A stretch of DNA of 64,000 bases from Propionibacteriaceae bacterium (GCA_017306015.1 JAFKJK010000007.1:434001-498000), one strand, 5' to 3'; counted from the stretch's first letter, positions 47,994-57,082 are shown. Program-made: numbers and translations. Notes: a model not told the origin generated them from the sequence alone.

Positions 47994-49676
47994 CTAGAGC
48001 GTGAGGCTCTCCAGGACCTCCAGGTCGGCATCGATGGCCGCGAGGTCGTCCGGACGGCTGTCGACCAGCTGCTCACACGTGCGGACGATGGCGGCGAGCT
48101 GCCCGATGTGGTCGTCCAGCGTCTGATTCAGCCTTCGGGTGGCCGCCTCCGCCGTTCGGTAAGCGGTTCGGGTCAGGTTCTTCTCCACCTGCCAGGGCAC
48201 CATCGAGACGAAGTGCCGATGCACCGCACCGCGTGCCAGGCCCATCGGCACCGCCCACGACACCACCTCCAGGTGGCTGTCGAAGATCGCGCCGACCATC
48301 ACGTCCACCGGATCGAGGGCGGCAGGGTGCAACTCCGGCACAGGCAGGGTCAGTTCCTCGCCGGTGGCCTCGCTCACCAACCGCTCGAGGCGCTGCAGGA
48401 AGGCCTCGCCCATCCGCTGGACCGGTTCCAGCCCGTCGGCGAGCAGGCCGTCCAGACCGTGCGTGGCCCGCTCGCCGAACGGTCCCAGAGCCTCTGTGAG
48501 GGCCTGCTCGATCCAGCTGTGGAAGTGCGCCGTCTCGCCGGCGAGGGTGCCCTTCCACGTCGGCAGCTCCCGCTCCAGGTCGCCCACGACACCCCGGACG
48601 ACGGACGGCAGGGCCCGGCGGACGGCGTCCTGCGTCGTCGCGACCATCGCGTCGCTCACGGGACGGAGCTGTGCTCGCGCCTGCTGGGCGAGCGTCGGCA
48701 GTCGGCCGGTCTCGACAGCCAGAGCCCGGCGCAGACCCTCGACGGCTAGGTCGGTGCTGGTCGCGGCGGCCCTCGCCAGCCGGAGGTAGCTGCGGCACTC
48801 GCCCGTCAGCTGTCCGGTGCGATGCTCGGCGAGTCGGGTCGAGACCGTCCGGTGGTTCTCGTTGAGGCCATGCAGCAGCTCGCGCAACTGCTCTCGCTGC
48901 GCCGCGTGCCGGCCAGCGGTCGAGATCGCCACGATCGGCGGGGTCAGGCCGGTGCGGTCGTGCAGCTGCCCACGGATGTGCGCGGTCACCGCGCACAGGT
49001 CGGCCTGGTCGAGCAGGTCGATCTTGGTCAGGACGACGATGATGTTCGGCGTGTGCGGCTGGACGAGCCGGACCAGTTCCACGTCGTCGTGGCTCAGCGG
49101 CTGCGTGGAGTTGACGGCGATCAGCGCGGCACCGACGTTGGGCAGCCATCTGAGGCTCGTGCCGGTGTTGTGCTCCCAGCTGCTGCCGGTTCCCGGCGTG
49201 TCGACCAGGACGAGGTGGTCGAGGTCGGCCAGCGCCGGGCTCTCGACCTGGACCCACTCGACCTGGCGGACGTTGTCAGGGTTGCCGCTCTCGGTCGTCC
49301 AGTCGGCGAGCTGGGCCGGCCCGATCGCGAACGCGTCGCCCGCTGTCGGGAACACCCGCACCGTGAGCCGCGGGCCGGAGCGGAGCCGGGTGATCACCGC
49401 GGTGGCCGGAATGGCCTGCACCGGCAGCAGGTCCTCCCCGAGCAGCTGGTTGAGCATGCTGGTCTTGCCGGCCTTGAACCGGCCGAGCACGGCGACGCTG
49501 ACGACGTCGTCTGTCGCCTGGAGCCGGGCCGTCTCAGCGCGCTGCTCGATCCCCTCCAGGTGGTGCCGCCCGGCCAGCGCGGCAAGCCTCTCCAGGTCGG
49601 ACGCACGGTCGGGCGCCGGCGCCGGAAGGACCTCCTCACCGTCTGCGGGCAGAGTCGTCCGGAGCATCTCGATCAC
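47994..49676 (-). CDS. Dynamin-like GTPase
   Basis: A 560-residue large GTPase: P-loop GRFKAGKTS (65-73), switch II DTPGTGSS, G4 LTKIDLL, then about 300 residues of mainly helical stalk. A hydrophobic segment near 450-470 (WAVPMGLARGAVHRHF) could be a membrane-inserting paddle. Bacterial dynamin-like proteins remodel or protect membranes. GTG 49676 is used, with AGGCGG upstream and the phosphatase stop just before. It is the last gene of the riboswitch-controlled MutS-like operon. Confidence 0.8.
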   Translation of the reverse strand: MIEMLRTTLPADGEEVLPAPAPDRASDLERLAALAGRHHLEGIEQRAETARLQATDDVVSVAVLGRFKAGKTSMLNQLLGEDLLPVQAIPATAVITRLRSGPRLTVRVFPTAGDAFAIGPAQLADWTTESGNPDNVRQVEWVQVESPALADLDHLVLVDTPGTGSSWEHNTGTSLRWLPNVGAALIAVNSTQPLSHDDVELVRLVQPHTPNIIVVLTKIDLLDQADLCAVTAHIRGQLHDRTGLTPPIVAISTAGRHAAQREQLRELLHGLNENHRTVSTRLAEHRTGQLTGECRSYLRLARAAATSTDLAVEGLRRALAVETGRLPTLAQQARAQLRPVSDAMVATTQDAVRRALPSVVRGVVGDLERELPTWKGTLAGETAHFHSWIEQALTEALGPFGERATHGLDGLLADGLEPVQRMGEAFLQRLERLVSEATGEELTLPVPELHPAALDPVDVMVGAIFDSHLEVVSWAVPMGLARGAVHRHFVSMVPWQVEKNLTRTAYRTAEAATRRLNQTLDDHIGQLAAIVRTCEQLVDSRPDDLAAIDADLEVLESLTL

Positions 49677-49683
49677 GGGCCGC

Positions 49684-50286
49684 CTATCGGGTCCGGGACG
49701 GACGCTGCGCGAACGCGGTCTCGATCGGGTCGTCCTTGCTGTTCGCAACGACGAGCCGCCAGCCGGATTCATCGTGACGCAGCAGGCTCCAGCAGCCCGT
49801 CCGCGGCTGGACGTGGTGCGTGTGTCCTGGCGCCAGCCGGTCCAGCAGGATCCGGATGACGGCGTCGTGGCTGACCACGGCCACGGCGACGTCCCCGGCA
49901 CCGGCGACGAGGTCGTCGAGCGCAGCCTCCGCCCGCGCCGCCACGGACTCGGTGGTCTCCACGCCGGGGGCGGCGTCCAGCGAGCCGTACTCCTTGCGGA
50001 CGTCCGCGGCCGAACGGCCGTCGAACCGGCCGTAGTTCCGGTCGAGCAGCCGTGGGTCGGTCTCGAGTTCGACCCCGGCCACCTCCGCGATCGGCTGCGC
50101 GGTCTCCACGGCTCGGGCCAGCGGACTGGAGACGACGCGCGAGAGTCCGACGTTCCGCAGCTGGCGGGCGAGATCGCGGGCCTCCGCGAAACCGACCAGG
50201 TCCAGGTCGGGGTCGAGCCGGCCCCGGAGCAGTCCGGCCACGTTGAGCTGGGTGCGGCCGTGACGGCACAGATAGACGTCGGTCAT
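49684..50286 (-). CDS. Histidine phosphatase (phosphoglycerate mutase-like)
   Basis: A 200-residue branch-1 histidine phosphatase: CRHGRTQLN with the phosphorylated His9, SSPLARAVETA, and SHDAVIRILL with the second His. Such enzymes dephosphorylate small metabolites, nucleotides or protein phosphates. Its ATG overlaps the MutS-like B stop (ATGA) and the GTPase gene starts 8 nt after its stop, so it is within the operon. Confidence 0.85.
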   Translation of the reverse strand: MTDVYLCRHGRTQLNVAGLLRGRLDPDLDLVGFAEARDLARQLRNVGLSRVVSSPLARAVETAQPIAEVAGVELETDPRLLDRNYGRFDGRSAADVRKEYGSLDAAPGVETTESVAARAEAALDDLVAGAGDVAVAVVSHDAVIRILLDRLAPGHTHHVQPRTGCWSLLRHDESGWRLVVANSKDDPIETAFAQRPSRTR

Positions 50287-51830
50287 GCGCTGATCCTCTC
50301 CTGGGAGGTGGTGGGTTGCCGTGGGACGGAACCGGGAGCGCCGACGGCGTCCGCGGTTCCGAAGACCTGTCGATAGATGTCCATGCCGTGGCTGGTGGAC
50401 GCCGGCGATCCGGCCAGTACCCGGTGGGTGCGGACGCCGTCCTCGCGCCGTTCGGCGGTCAGGAAGACCGTGCCCGGTCGATGCTGGTAGTGGCGGGCCA
50501 GCCGGTGGAAGTGCGTCACCATCAGCACCCGGACGCCGTGGTCGAGCAACGCGTCCAGGATGTCGGCGGCGAGGTAGGTGCCCTCGACCTCGTCGGTCGA
50601 AGCGAACGACTCGTTCATCAGCAGCAGGTCGCCGGGACGGCAGCGGTCCACGATCCGGCTCATCCGGACGAGTTCCTCCTCCAGCTTCCCGCTGGCCAGG
50701 TCGTCGTCCTCGGAGCGCCGGAAGTGGGTGTGCACCGACGGCGCGACCGCGGCCCGGTAGGACGTCGCGGGCACGAACATCCCGGCCTGCAGCATCAGCT
50801 GGGCACAGCCGATGCTGCGCAGGAAGGTCGTCTTGCCGCCCTGGTTCGCGCCGGTGAGGAGCGCGAAGTCCACCCGCGGACCGGTGAGGTCGTTCGGCAC
50901 CGGCGCCTCGGCGTTCCTGATCGCGTGACTCAGGCAGGACAGGTCGACCGCGGCCATCGCGTCGGAAGGCGTGCCCGGCACCGGCCAGCAGGTCGTGATC
51001 CCGAGGTCGCCGAGCCGGTCGTGCAGCTGGAGGCAGCCGACGTAGAAGCCGGTCTCCCAGCGGAGCTGGCGGAAGAACCCGACGACGTGCTCGCACGACC
51101 GTCCCAGTGTCGCGGCCACGTCGTAGATGGCGTCGTTGCGAAGCTGGGCCAGAGCCTGGGCGCCGGCCTCGTCCCGCTCCGCGATGGTGAACCGGAACCG
51201 TCCCTGCCCGCCGAATCCGAGGACGGCCCACCACGGCGGGCGTTCGCGTCGCGGCGCCAGCAGCTCCAGCGAGCCGAGGAGGCCGGACGCGTCGAGCCGG
51301 GCGCGAGACAGGACGCCCTGGGGAAAGCCGAGTTGGTTCAGCAGGGTCGCCAGCTCCCCCAGGTAGGCGGTGTCCAGTTCCGCGATCAGGCGCTGGTAGA
51401 GCTCGGTCAGCCCGGCCGAGGTCGCGTACGGCAGCCGGTTCGCGGCGAACGCGGCCAGCTCCCGCAGCAGCGGCAGCAGGGCCCGCAGCCCGTGGATCGA
51501 CCGGGACAGCAGTGACTCGGCCGTCTTGCCGCCGTACATCCAGATCGAGTGCTGGCTCTCCAACGCCCGGCCGGCCAGGTCGAACAGCGCCCGCATCCCG
51601 GCCGGGTCGGCGAGCGCGTCGGCCAGCACGTGCTGCCGCCAGGCGATCTGGACCGGATCGGTCAGTGGGTTCAGCAGGACGGCCGGACACAGCTCGTCCA
51701 GCCGCCGGTCGGGCTGCATCAGCTCCAGGACCGGCCCGAGGTCGAGGTCGGCGACGAGGTCGTCGGCGCCGTCGGCCGGCTTCGCGTCGAGGTCGGCCTC
51801 GCGGTCGGAGAACAGCAGCCGGACCTTCAT
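50283..51830 (-). CDS. MutS-like ATPase B
   Basis: A 515-residue protein with MutS core (lever) and ATPase domains only; the mismatch-binding domain I is absent. Walker A is TGANQGGKTTFLR at about residue 335. The Walker B-like LLLMNESFASTDEVEG has Asn before Glu where MutS has Asp-Glu. VTHFHRLARHY is the H-region. It overlaps MutS-like A and the phosphatase by 4 nt each. It may pair with A as a heterodimer. MutS-type genes are known partners of fluoride riboswitches. Confidence 0.83.
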   Translation of the reverse strand: MKVRLLFSDREADLDAKPADGADDLVADLDLGPVLELMQPDRRLDELCPAVLLNPLTDPVQIAWRQHVLADALADPAGMRALFDLAGRALESQHSIWMYGGKTAESLLSRSIHGLRALLPLLRELAAFAANRLPYATSAGLTELYQRLIAELDTAYLGELATLLNQLGFPQGVLSRARLDASGLLGSLELLAPRRERPPWWAVLGFGGQGRFRFTIAERDEAGAQALAQLRNDAIYDVAATLGRSCEHVVGFFRQLRWETGFYVGCLQLHDRLGDLGITTCWPVPGTPSDAMAAVDLSCLSHAIRNAEAPVPNDLTGPRVDFALLTGANQGGKTTFLRSIGCAQLMLQAGMFVPATSYRAAVAPSVHTHFRRSEDDDLASGKLEEELVRMSRIVDRCRPGDLLLMNESFASTDEVEGTYLAADILDALLDHGVRVLMVTHFHRLARHYQHRPGTVFLTAERREDGVRTHRVLAGSPASTSHGMDIYRQVFGTADAVGAPGSVPRQPTTSQERISA

Positions 51831-53416
51831 CCCAGCCTCCTGGCAAGGTCCTCGCTCGACAACCCGTGCCTGGTGGCGAGCGCTGCGGCGTGCGAGCGTC
51901 CGGCGGGCGGCTGGTGACGGAAGCGGAAGGTCGGCCGGGTCGGGTCGTCGGCTGCGACCTGGCCGACGAGGCTGGCAGCGCCGGGCACCGAGGTCACCAG
52001 GTCCTCGAGGAACGTCACCCAGAGCACCCGGCAGCCGACCGCGGTGAACTCCGGGACGACGACCTGCGACAGTTCGAGCGCGTCCTCCGCGGACGTCGCC
52101 GAGAACAGCTCGTTCAGGACCAGCAGTGCCGAACCGGTCGCCGCCACCATCACCTCGTGCAGGCGGGCGATCTCGTCGGCGAGCCCACCGTGCTGGTTCT
52201 CCGGATCGTCCGGCTGCGGGAAGTGGGTGAGCACCGGGTTGAGCAGGGGCAGCGTCGCCGTCCGGGCCGGCACCGGCAGGCCGAGGGACGCCAGGTAGGC
52301 GAGCTGCGCGATGGCCCGGGCGAAGGTCGTCTTGCCTCCCTGGTTCGGCCCGGTGACGAAAGCGATCCGCTCCCCGCGCGAGAGCGCGAGGTCGTTCGGA
52401 ACCAGGGCCGGGTCGCCCGGACGGGACCGCAACGCCAGGGCGAGGTCGACGACGCCCTCGACGGACAGCCGACCGCCCGCGGTGCCCACGAGCACCCGGG
52501 GACGGCACCACTCGACGCCCTGCGCAGCCAACTGGTCGGCAACCTTCCAGAAGCCGAGGAAGAACCTCAGCTCCTCCCCCAGCCGCTCCAGATCGGCCGG
52601 CAGGAAGTCCTCGTGGACGGCCGCGAAGCGATGCACCCGAGCGAACGTCTCGGGCCGCAGCTCCGCGACCAGGCCGATCGCCTGCGCCTCCACGTGGTTC
52701 AGGTAGCGCCGCGGCCGAGCGGGGACGACGGTCCGGGCGCCGTCGACCATCTCGAAGCGCGAGAAGAAGGCGGCGATCTCCCCCGCCCAGCCGGCCCGTC
52801 CGCTGTCGACGTCCACCCACACCGTGCCCGCCTGCAGGCCGAGCTCGACCGCCGGGCCACGCAGTTCGGTGAGCAGGTCGGCGCTGCCCCTGGCCAGGTC
52901 CTGGAACGCGGAGACTGCCTGGTAGTCCCGCAGGTGGCCGCAGACCCCGGACAGTCCGGCCGATTTCGGATGGGCCTCGGACAACGCCTGCGCGAAGCCG
53001 GTCACCGCGGTGCAGAACCGGGCGATCGCCTCGAGCAGGTTCAGCTCAGCCGGGACCGGATAGTGACCCGCACGCTTGGCGGTGATCGAGTTCCGCGCCG
53101 ACGACATCGCGGCCTCGAAGTGCTCCGCCGCACGGCGGATCGCCGGCGTCCGCAGGTCGTCCACCACATCCTGGCGGTACTCGATCACCGAGACGTCGGT
53201 GACCGGGCGGTGCCACACGTCCTGTTGGAAGCCGCCGGGAGCCATCGCCGAGATCACCTCGTCCAGGTGCAGGTCGTGCAGCGATCGTTCGATCGCGGTC
53301 GTCGTCGCCGGGACACCCGGCGCCAGCAGGCTCGGACAGACCGGTGGCGCCGCGAGTTCGCTTGAGCGTGCCGGGTCGCGGGTCGGGAAATCGGTGAGTT
53401 GCGTCGCTGAACGCAT
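51827..53416 (-). CDS. MutS-like ATPase A
   Basis: A 529-residue MutS-family ATPase lacking the N-terminal mismatch-recognition domain. Residues about 50-330 are the helical core, and the ATPase has Walker A TGPNQGGKTTFAR and Walker B-like LLVLNELFSATSAEDALE, again Asn-Glu. It is the first gene of the operon. The riboswitch aptamer ends only about 16 nt before ATG 53416, and the ribosome site GAGGA is in that gap. Its role is not known; DNA-structure repair is inferred only from the family. Confidence 0.83.
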   Translation of the reverse strand: MRSATQLTDFPTRDPARSSELAAPPVCPSLLAPGVPATTTAIERSLHDLHLDEVISAMAPGGFQQDVWHRPVTDVSVIEYRQDVVDDLRTPAIRRAAEHFEAAMSSARNSITAKRAGHYPVPAELNLLEAIARFCTAVTGFAQALSEAHPKSAGLSGVCGHLRDYQAVSAFQDLARGSADLLTELRGPAVELGLQAGTVWVDVDSGRAGWAGEIAAFFSRFEMVDGARTVVPARPRRYLNHVEAQAIGLVAELRPETFARVHRFAAVHEDFLPADLERLGEELRFFLGFWKVADQLAAQGVEWCRPRVLVGTAGGRLSVEGVVDLALALRSRPGDPALVPNDLALSRGERIAFVTGPNQGGKTTFARAIAQLAYLASLGLPVPARTATLPLLNPVLTHFPQPDDPENQHGGLADEIARLHEVMVAATGSALLVLNELFSATSAEDALELSQVVVPEFTAVGCRVLWVTFLEDLVTSVPGAASLVGQVAADDPTRPTFRFRHQPPAGRSHAAALATRHGLSSEDLARRLG

Positions 53417-53432
53417 GACAGTCCTCTACTCA

Positions 53433-53475
53433 GTAGGGACCGTTAGCGTTCGCGGTTGCGGCGAGCCCCATCGCC
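53433..53475 (-). promoter_or_regulatory. Fluoride (crcB) riboswitch 2b, proximal to MutS-like A
   Basis: Read on the minus strand: GGCGATGGGGCTCGCC, then GCAACCGC, GCTAACGGTCCCTACT. This is close to the textbook fluoride aptamer. TAGAGT (53490-53485) lies 9 nt before it. Directly after, CTAC-TGA-GTAG can fold as a hairpin next to the GAGGA ribosome site. Holding CCCTAC inside the aptamer would free that site, so a translational on-switch is likely. Confidence 0.85.
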
Positions 53476-53569
53476 GTTTCTTCGACTCTACCCGTCCTGG
53501 TCGCAGAATCCTCGCTCAGACCGCAGCGGGCGTGGGCCGCGGCCGGGAACTCCGTGCCGGCCGCGCCGT

Positions 53570-53714
53570 CCCGCACGACGCAGCCCGACCGGGCGTGAAG
53601 GCTGGAGGGAAAGTGAGAGAAAACCCCACCTCCGCGTCCAGCCGGACTGCGCACAGGTAGGGACCGTTGGCCGCAGGTGCGGCGTTTTCGCTTCAGGGGT
53701 GAGCCCCTCCACCC
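53570..53714 (-). promoter_or_regulatory. Fluoride (crcB) riboswitch 2a, distal, with expression platform
   Basis: The aptamer is 53714-53656 on the minus strand: GGGTGGAGGGGCTCACCC, a GCCGC..GCGGC hairpin and CCAACGGTCCCTACC. TAGGGT (53727-53722) lies 7 nt upstream. Downstream, GCGCAG... and ...CTGCGT arms with an inner GGAGGTGGGG hairpin mirror the enolase leader, with compensatory changes and G-U pairs. CCCTACC can alternatively pair with GGTGGGG. It lies upstream of riboswitch 2b and the same operon. Confidence 0.82.
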
Positions 53715-53801
53715 CGGGCACACCCTAACCGAAGACGGCGGCCGGCCTCCGGTCAGTGCCGAATCCTGCGAGTCGGCTGGACGCGTCTTGGGAACTCGCG
53801 C

Positions 53802-53807
53802 TAGGTT
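53802..53807 (+). promoter_or_regulatory. -10 box of the complex-I-like operon
   Basis: TAGGTT ends 6 nt before the first base of the aptamer, the same spacing as at the other fluoride leaders. Confidence 0.45.
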
Positions 53808-53813
53808 GCCCAT

Positions 53814-53877
53814 GGCGATGGAACCCGCCGGGGCCCACTCAGAGGCCCGAATCGCGTGAACGCTAATGGCTCCTCCC
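53814..53877 (+). promoter_or_regulatory. Fluoride (crcB) riboswitch of the complex-I-like operon
   Basis: GGCGATGGAACCCGCC (53814-53829), an expanded loop, then AATCGCGTGAACGCTAATGG and CTCCTCCC. The GGCGATGG and GCTAATG cores match the crcB consensus; the loop between the halves is larger than usual. Downstream, GGGGGTGACCCC (53924-53935) can fold over the only ribosome site before GTG 53938, and CTCCC at the aptamer end could pair with GGGAG (53891-53895). A translational switch is inferred. Confidence 0.72.
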
Positions 53878-53937
53878 GACGACCAGAGCTGGGAGAGTCA
53901 TGGCCACGCGTTGCCGTGCATCCGGGGGTGACCCCTC

Positions 53938-54900
53938 GTGAACCTCGTCCTTCCGCTTCCGCTCGTCCAGGCGCTGCAGGTGCTCACCATCGCGCTCGGC
54001 GCTCCGCTCGTCACCGGCGTGATCGCCACCGCGGAGGGGCGGCTGCAGGGCCGGCGCGGGCCGCGCCTGCTGCAGCCCTACCACGACCTGGCCAAGCTGT
54101 TCGGCAAGGAGTCGCTGGCGCCGACGGCGAGCGGCCTCTTCTTCGTGGTCGCCCCGTTCCTGGCCCTGGGCTGCTACCTCACCGTGCCGCTGCTCATCCC
54201 GGTGCTGACCAGCTATCCGCTGCCGCTGGGCGACATGGGTGACATCCTCGGCGGCAGCTTCATCCTCTCCCTCGGCAGCTTCGTGGTGGCGGTGGCCGCC
54301 GCCGAGACCGGCGACCCGTACGCGCAGCTGGGATCGAGCCGGTCGAAGACCTTCGGGGCGATCACCGAGCCGGTGATGCTGCTGGTCGTCTTCACGGTGG
54401 CGATCGTCACCGGCACCGACCTGCCCTACGTGCTCGGGGCGACCGTCCGCAGCGGGCCGGACCAGATCGTGCGCCCGGCCCACCTGCTGGTGTCCGCCGC
54501 GCTGTTCATGGTGATCCTGTTCGAGACCGGACGGATCCCGGTCGAGGCGCACGGCTCGACCACCGAGCTCGGGATGATCGAGGAGGCCCGCACCTTCGAG
54601 CACTCCGGTCCCTTCCTGGCCGCGCTGCGCTGGGGATCGTGGGTGAAGCAGCTGGTGCTGTTCACGATCTTCCTCAACGTGTTCGTCGCGCCGTGGGGGA
54701 TGAGCGCCAGCGCCCGGCTCGGCGACGTCACCCTCGCGATGGTCGCGCTGCTGGCCAAGGCGCTCGTGCTGGGGCTGGTGATCGCGGTCATCGACACCTC
54801 CTTCGCCAAGCTCCGGCTGTTCAAGATCACCGAATTCGTCGCCGCGGCGTTCCTGCTCGCCGTGCTCGGGCTGTTCACGCTCTACCTCGGGGGAGGCTAG
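53938..54900 (+). CDS. HyfC/NuoH-like membrane subunit
   Basis: A 320-residue membrane protein with about eight helices, related to HyfC/HycD and NuoH. GPRLLQPYHDLAKLFGKE is the quinone/interface loop typical of these subunits, and ELGMIEEARTFEHSGP keeps the conserved acidic loop. It anchors the hydrophilic arm to the antiporter-like subunits. The start is GTG 53938. It is the first gene of a six-gene operon; the next gene begins 2 nt after its stop. Confidence 0.88.
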   Translation: MNLVLPLPLVQALQVLTIALGAPLVTGVIATAEGRLQGRRGPRLLQPYHDLAKLFGKESLAPTASGLFFVVAPFLALGCYLTVPLLIPVLTSYPLPLGDMGDILGGSFILSLGSFVVAVAAAETGDPYAQLGSSRSKTFGAITEPVMLLVVFTVAIVTGTDLPYVLGATVRSGPDQIVRPAHLLVSAALFMVILFETGRIPVEAHGSTTELGMIEEARTFEHSGPFLAALRWGSWVKQLVLFTIFLNVFVAPWGMSASARLGDVTLAMVALLAKALVLGLVIAVIDTSFAKLRLFKITEFVAAAFLLAVLGLFTLYLGGG

Positions 54901-54902
54901 CC

Positions 54903-55580
54903 ATGACCGACGTGACCCAGTCCGTGCCGGGGCTCTACGACGGCGTCGCGAGCAGCATCGCCGTGGTCGTGCTGCTGCTGGAGTTCCTGATGCTGCGGGC
55001 GGCGATGCTGCGGGCGCAGGTCCGGCTCTACGCCGTCCAGTCGTTCGCGGTCAGCCTGCTCGCCGTCGCGGTCGCCTATGGACGCGACGTGCCGGAGCTC
55101 TACGTCCTGGCGGCCCTGTCCTTCCTGCTGAAGGCGGTGGCGGTGCCCGCCGTCCTGCTGCGGCTGATGCGCAACGCCGACGCCGAGATCGCCGGCTCCG
55201 GCGTCCTCGGCGTGGCCAGCGAGGTTCTGGTCTCGATCGTGGTGGCCGGCGTCGGCTTCTTCCTGGTCGGACAGCTGGGCATCGAGTCGGACGTCCTCCC
55301 GTCGGCGGCGCTGAGCCTGTCGGTAGCGGTCGTGCTGGTGGCGTTCGTGCTGATGATCATGCGCCGGGACGTGGTCAGCCAGGCCGTCGGCTTCTTCTCC
55401 CTGGAGAACGGGGTCTCGCTGGCCAGCCTCGTGGTAGCGGCCGGGATGCCGCTGATCCTCGAAGTGGCGTTCCTGTTCGACCTGCTGGTCGCCGTCGTGG
55501 TCTTCGGTGTGCTGATGCGCCTGCACCACGCCCGCACCCAGAGCCTGTCCACCGAGATGCTCACCAGACTGCGAGGCTGA
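54903..55580 (+). CDS. HyfE-like membrane subunit
   Basis: A 225-residue protein with about seven helices. Its N-terminal half aligns in style with HyfE, a fusion of NuoK-like and extra helices: the ENGVSLASLVVAAGMPLILE segment keeps the glutamates used in the proton path. ATG 54903 lies 2 nt after the HyfC-like stop. It probably packs between the HyfC-like and HyfF-like subunits. Confidence 0.82.
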   Translation: MTDVTQSVPGLYDGVASSIAVVVLLLEFLMLRAAMLRAQVRLYAVQSFAVSLLAVAVAYGRDVPELYVLAALSFLLKAVAVPAVLLRLMRNADAEIAGSGVLGVASEVLVSIVVAGVGFFLVGQLGIESDVLPSAALSLSVAVVLVAFVLMIMRRDVVSQAVGFFSLENGVSLASLVVAAGMPLILEVAFLFDLLVAVVVFGVLMRLHHARTQSLSTEMLTRLRG

Positions 55581-55582
55581 CC

Positions 55583-57082
55583 GTGACCACCGCGCTCGTC
55601 CTGCTCGTCATCGTCCCGCTCGCGGCGACCGTGGCGTGCGTCTGGCTACCGCTGCGCGCCGCCCAGGCCGCGACCCTCGCGTCCGGGCTGGTCTCACTGG
55701 GTCTGGTGCTGACGCTGCTGTGGGCACCGGGCCAGAGCGTCGAGGCCGGCTGGCTGATGGTCGATCCGCTCTCGCTGGTCTTCCTGCTGGCCGTCGGCTT
55801 CCTCTACCCCGCGGTCGCCGCCTACTCGATCGGCTACCTGGCCGACGAGGCCAACGCGGCAGCGGCCGCCGGACCACAGGCCCAGGCAGACTTCGAGCGC
55901 TACGCCCGCCGGTTCAGCCTCGGCCTCAACGCGTTCGCCTGGGCCATGCTCTGCGCACCGGCCGTCAACGGCCTGGCGCTGCTGTGGGTGGCCATCGAGG
56001 TGACCACGGTGATCTCCGCGCTGCTGGTCGCCATCGACGCGACCGACGGCGCCACCGAGGCCGCCTGGAAGTACGTGCTGATCGCCTCGTCCGGGCTGGG
56101 CATCGGGCTGCTGGCCACCGTCTTCATGTACTACGCAGGCGCCCAGGTGCTGGGCCAGTCCTACGACCTGGCGTTCGCACCGCTGCTGCAGCACGCCGCG
56201 CAGTTGCCGGCCACGCCCGTCCGGCTGGCCTTCGTGCTGGCCGTGCTCGGCTTCGGCACCAAGGTCGGCCTGTTCCCGGTCCACACCTGGCTGCCGGACG
56301 CCCATTCCGAGGCCCCCAGCCCGGTCTCCGCACTGCTGTCCGGTGCCCTGCTGGTGGTCAGCTTCTACGCGATCCTCCGCTACCTGCAGGTGGCCCAGCT
56401 CACCCTCGGCGCCCAGTTCCCGCACGACGTCCTGCTGATCTTCGGAGTGGCGTCCCTGGCGCTCGCGGCTCTGTACCTGCTCGACCAGCGCGACCTGAAA
56501 CGCCTCCTCGCCTACTCCTCGGTGGAGCACATGGGGATCCTGGCGATCGGGGTCGGCTTCGGCGCGCCGATGGCCGCGGCCGGCGTGCTGCTGCACGTGC
56601 TGGGACACGCCGCCGCCAAGGGAAACGCGTTCATGGGCGCCGGGGTGCTGGTGCGCCGGTTCGGCACCAAGGATCTGCACCGCCTCCGGGGCGGGCTCGA
56701 CGCGCTCCGCTGGACGGGTCCGCTGCTGCTGCTCGCCGTCCTGGCGCTGTCCGGGATGCCGCCGTTCGCCCTGTTCCGCAGCGAGTTCCAGATCGTCGTG
56801 GGCGGCTTCACCACCAGCGCGTGGGCGGCGGCAGCTCTGGTCGGCCTGGTCGTGATCGCCTTCGCCGGGCTGGCCGGCAGCATCACGTCCGTGCTCTTTC
56901 GACCCCGGGTCGCTGCCGACGACCAGGACGAGGTCGCCGCGATGAGCCGGGCCGGCAGCGGCTGGATGCTCGCACCCGTGATCGCCGGGGTCGTGGTGCT
57001 GATCGTCCTGGGCGTTCATCCGCCCGCTGTGCTGTCCGACCTCCTGGCGCGGGGTGCGGCCGAGCTGACCGGAGGCCAGTGA
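55583..57082 (+). CDS. HyfF/NuoN-type antiporter-like subunit
   Basis: A 499-residue protein with about 14 helices of the proton-conducting antiporter family. LLWVAIEVTTVISALL carries the helix-5 Glu, and GFGTKVGLFPVHTWLPDAH the helix-7 Lys and conserved loop; KRLLAYSSVEHMG is the following Lys-containing helix. These are the residues used for proton pumping. The start is GTG 55583, 2 nt after the previous stop. Thus proton-translocation capacity appears preserved. Confidence 0.9.
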   Translation: MTTALVLLVIVPLAATVACVWLPLRAAQAATLASGLVSLGLVLTLLWAPGQSVEAGWLMVDPLSLVFLLAVGFLYPAVAAYSIGYLADEANAAAAAGPQAQADFERYARRFSLGLNAFAWAMLCAPAVNGLALLWVAIEVTTVISALLVAIDATDGATEAAWKYVLIASSGLGIGLLATVFMYYAGAQVLGQSYDLAFAPLLQHAAQLPATPVRLAFVLAVLGFGTKVGLFPVHTWLPDAHSEAPSPVSALLSGALLVVSFYAILRYLQVAQLTLGAQFPHDVLLIFGVASLALAALYLLDQRDLKRLLAYSSVEHMGILAIGVGFGAPMAAAGVLLHVLGHAAAKGNAFMGAGVLVRRFGTKDLHRLRGGLDALRWTGPLLLLAVLALSGMPPFALFRSEFQIVVGGFTTSAWAAAALVGLVVIAFAGLAGSITSVLFRPRVAADDQDEVAAMSRAGSGWMLAPVIAGVVVLIVLGVHPPAVLSDLLARGAAELTGGQ

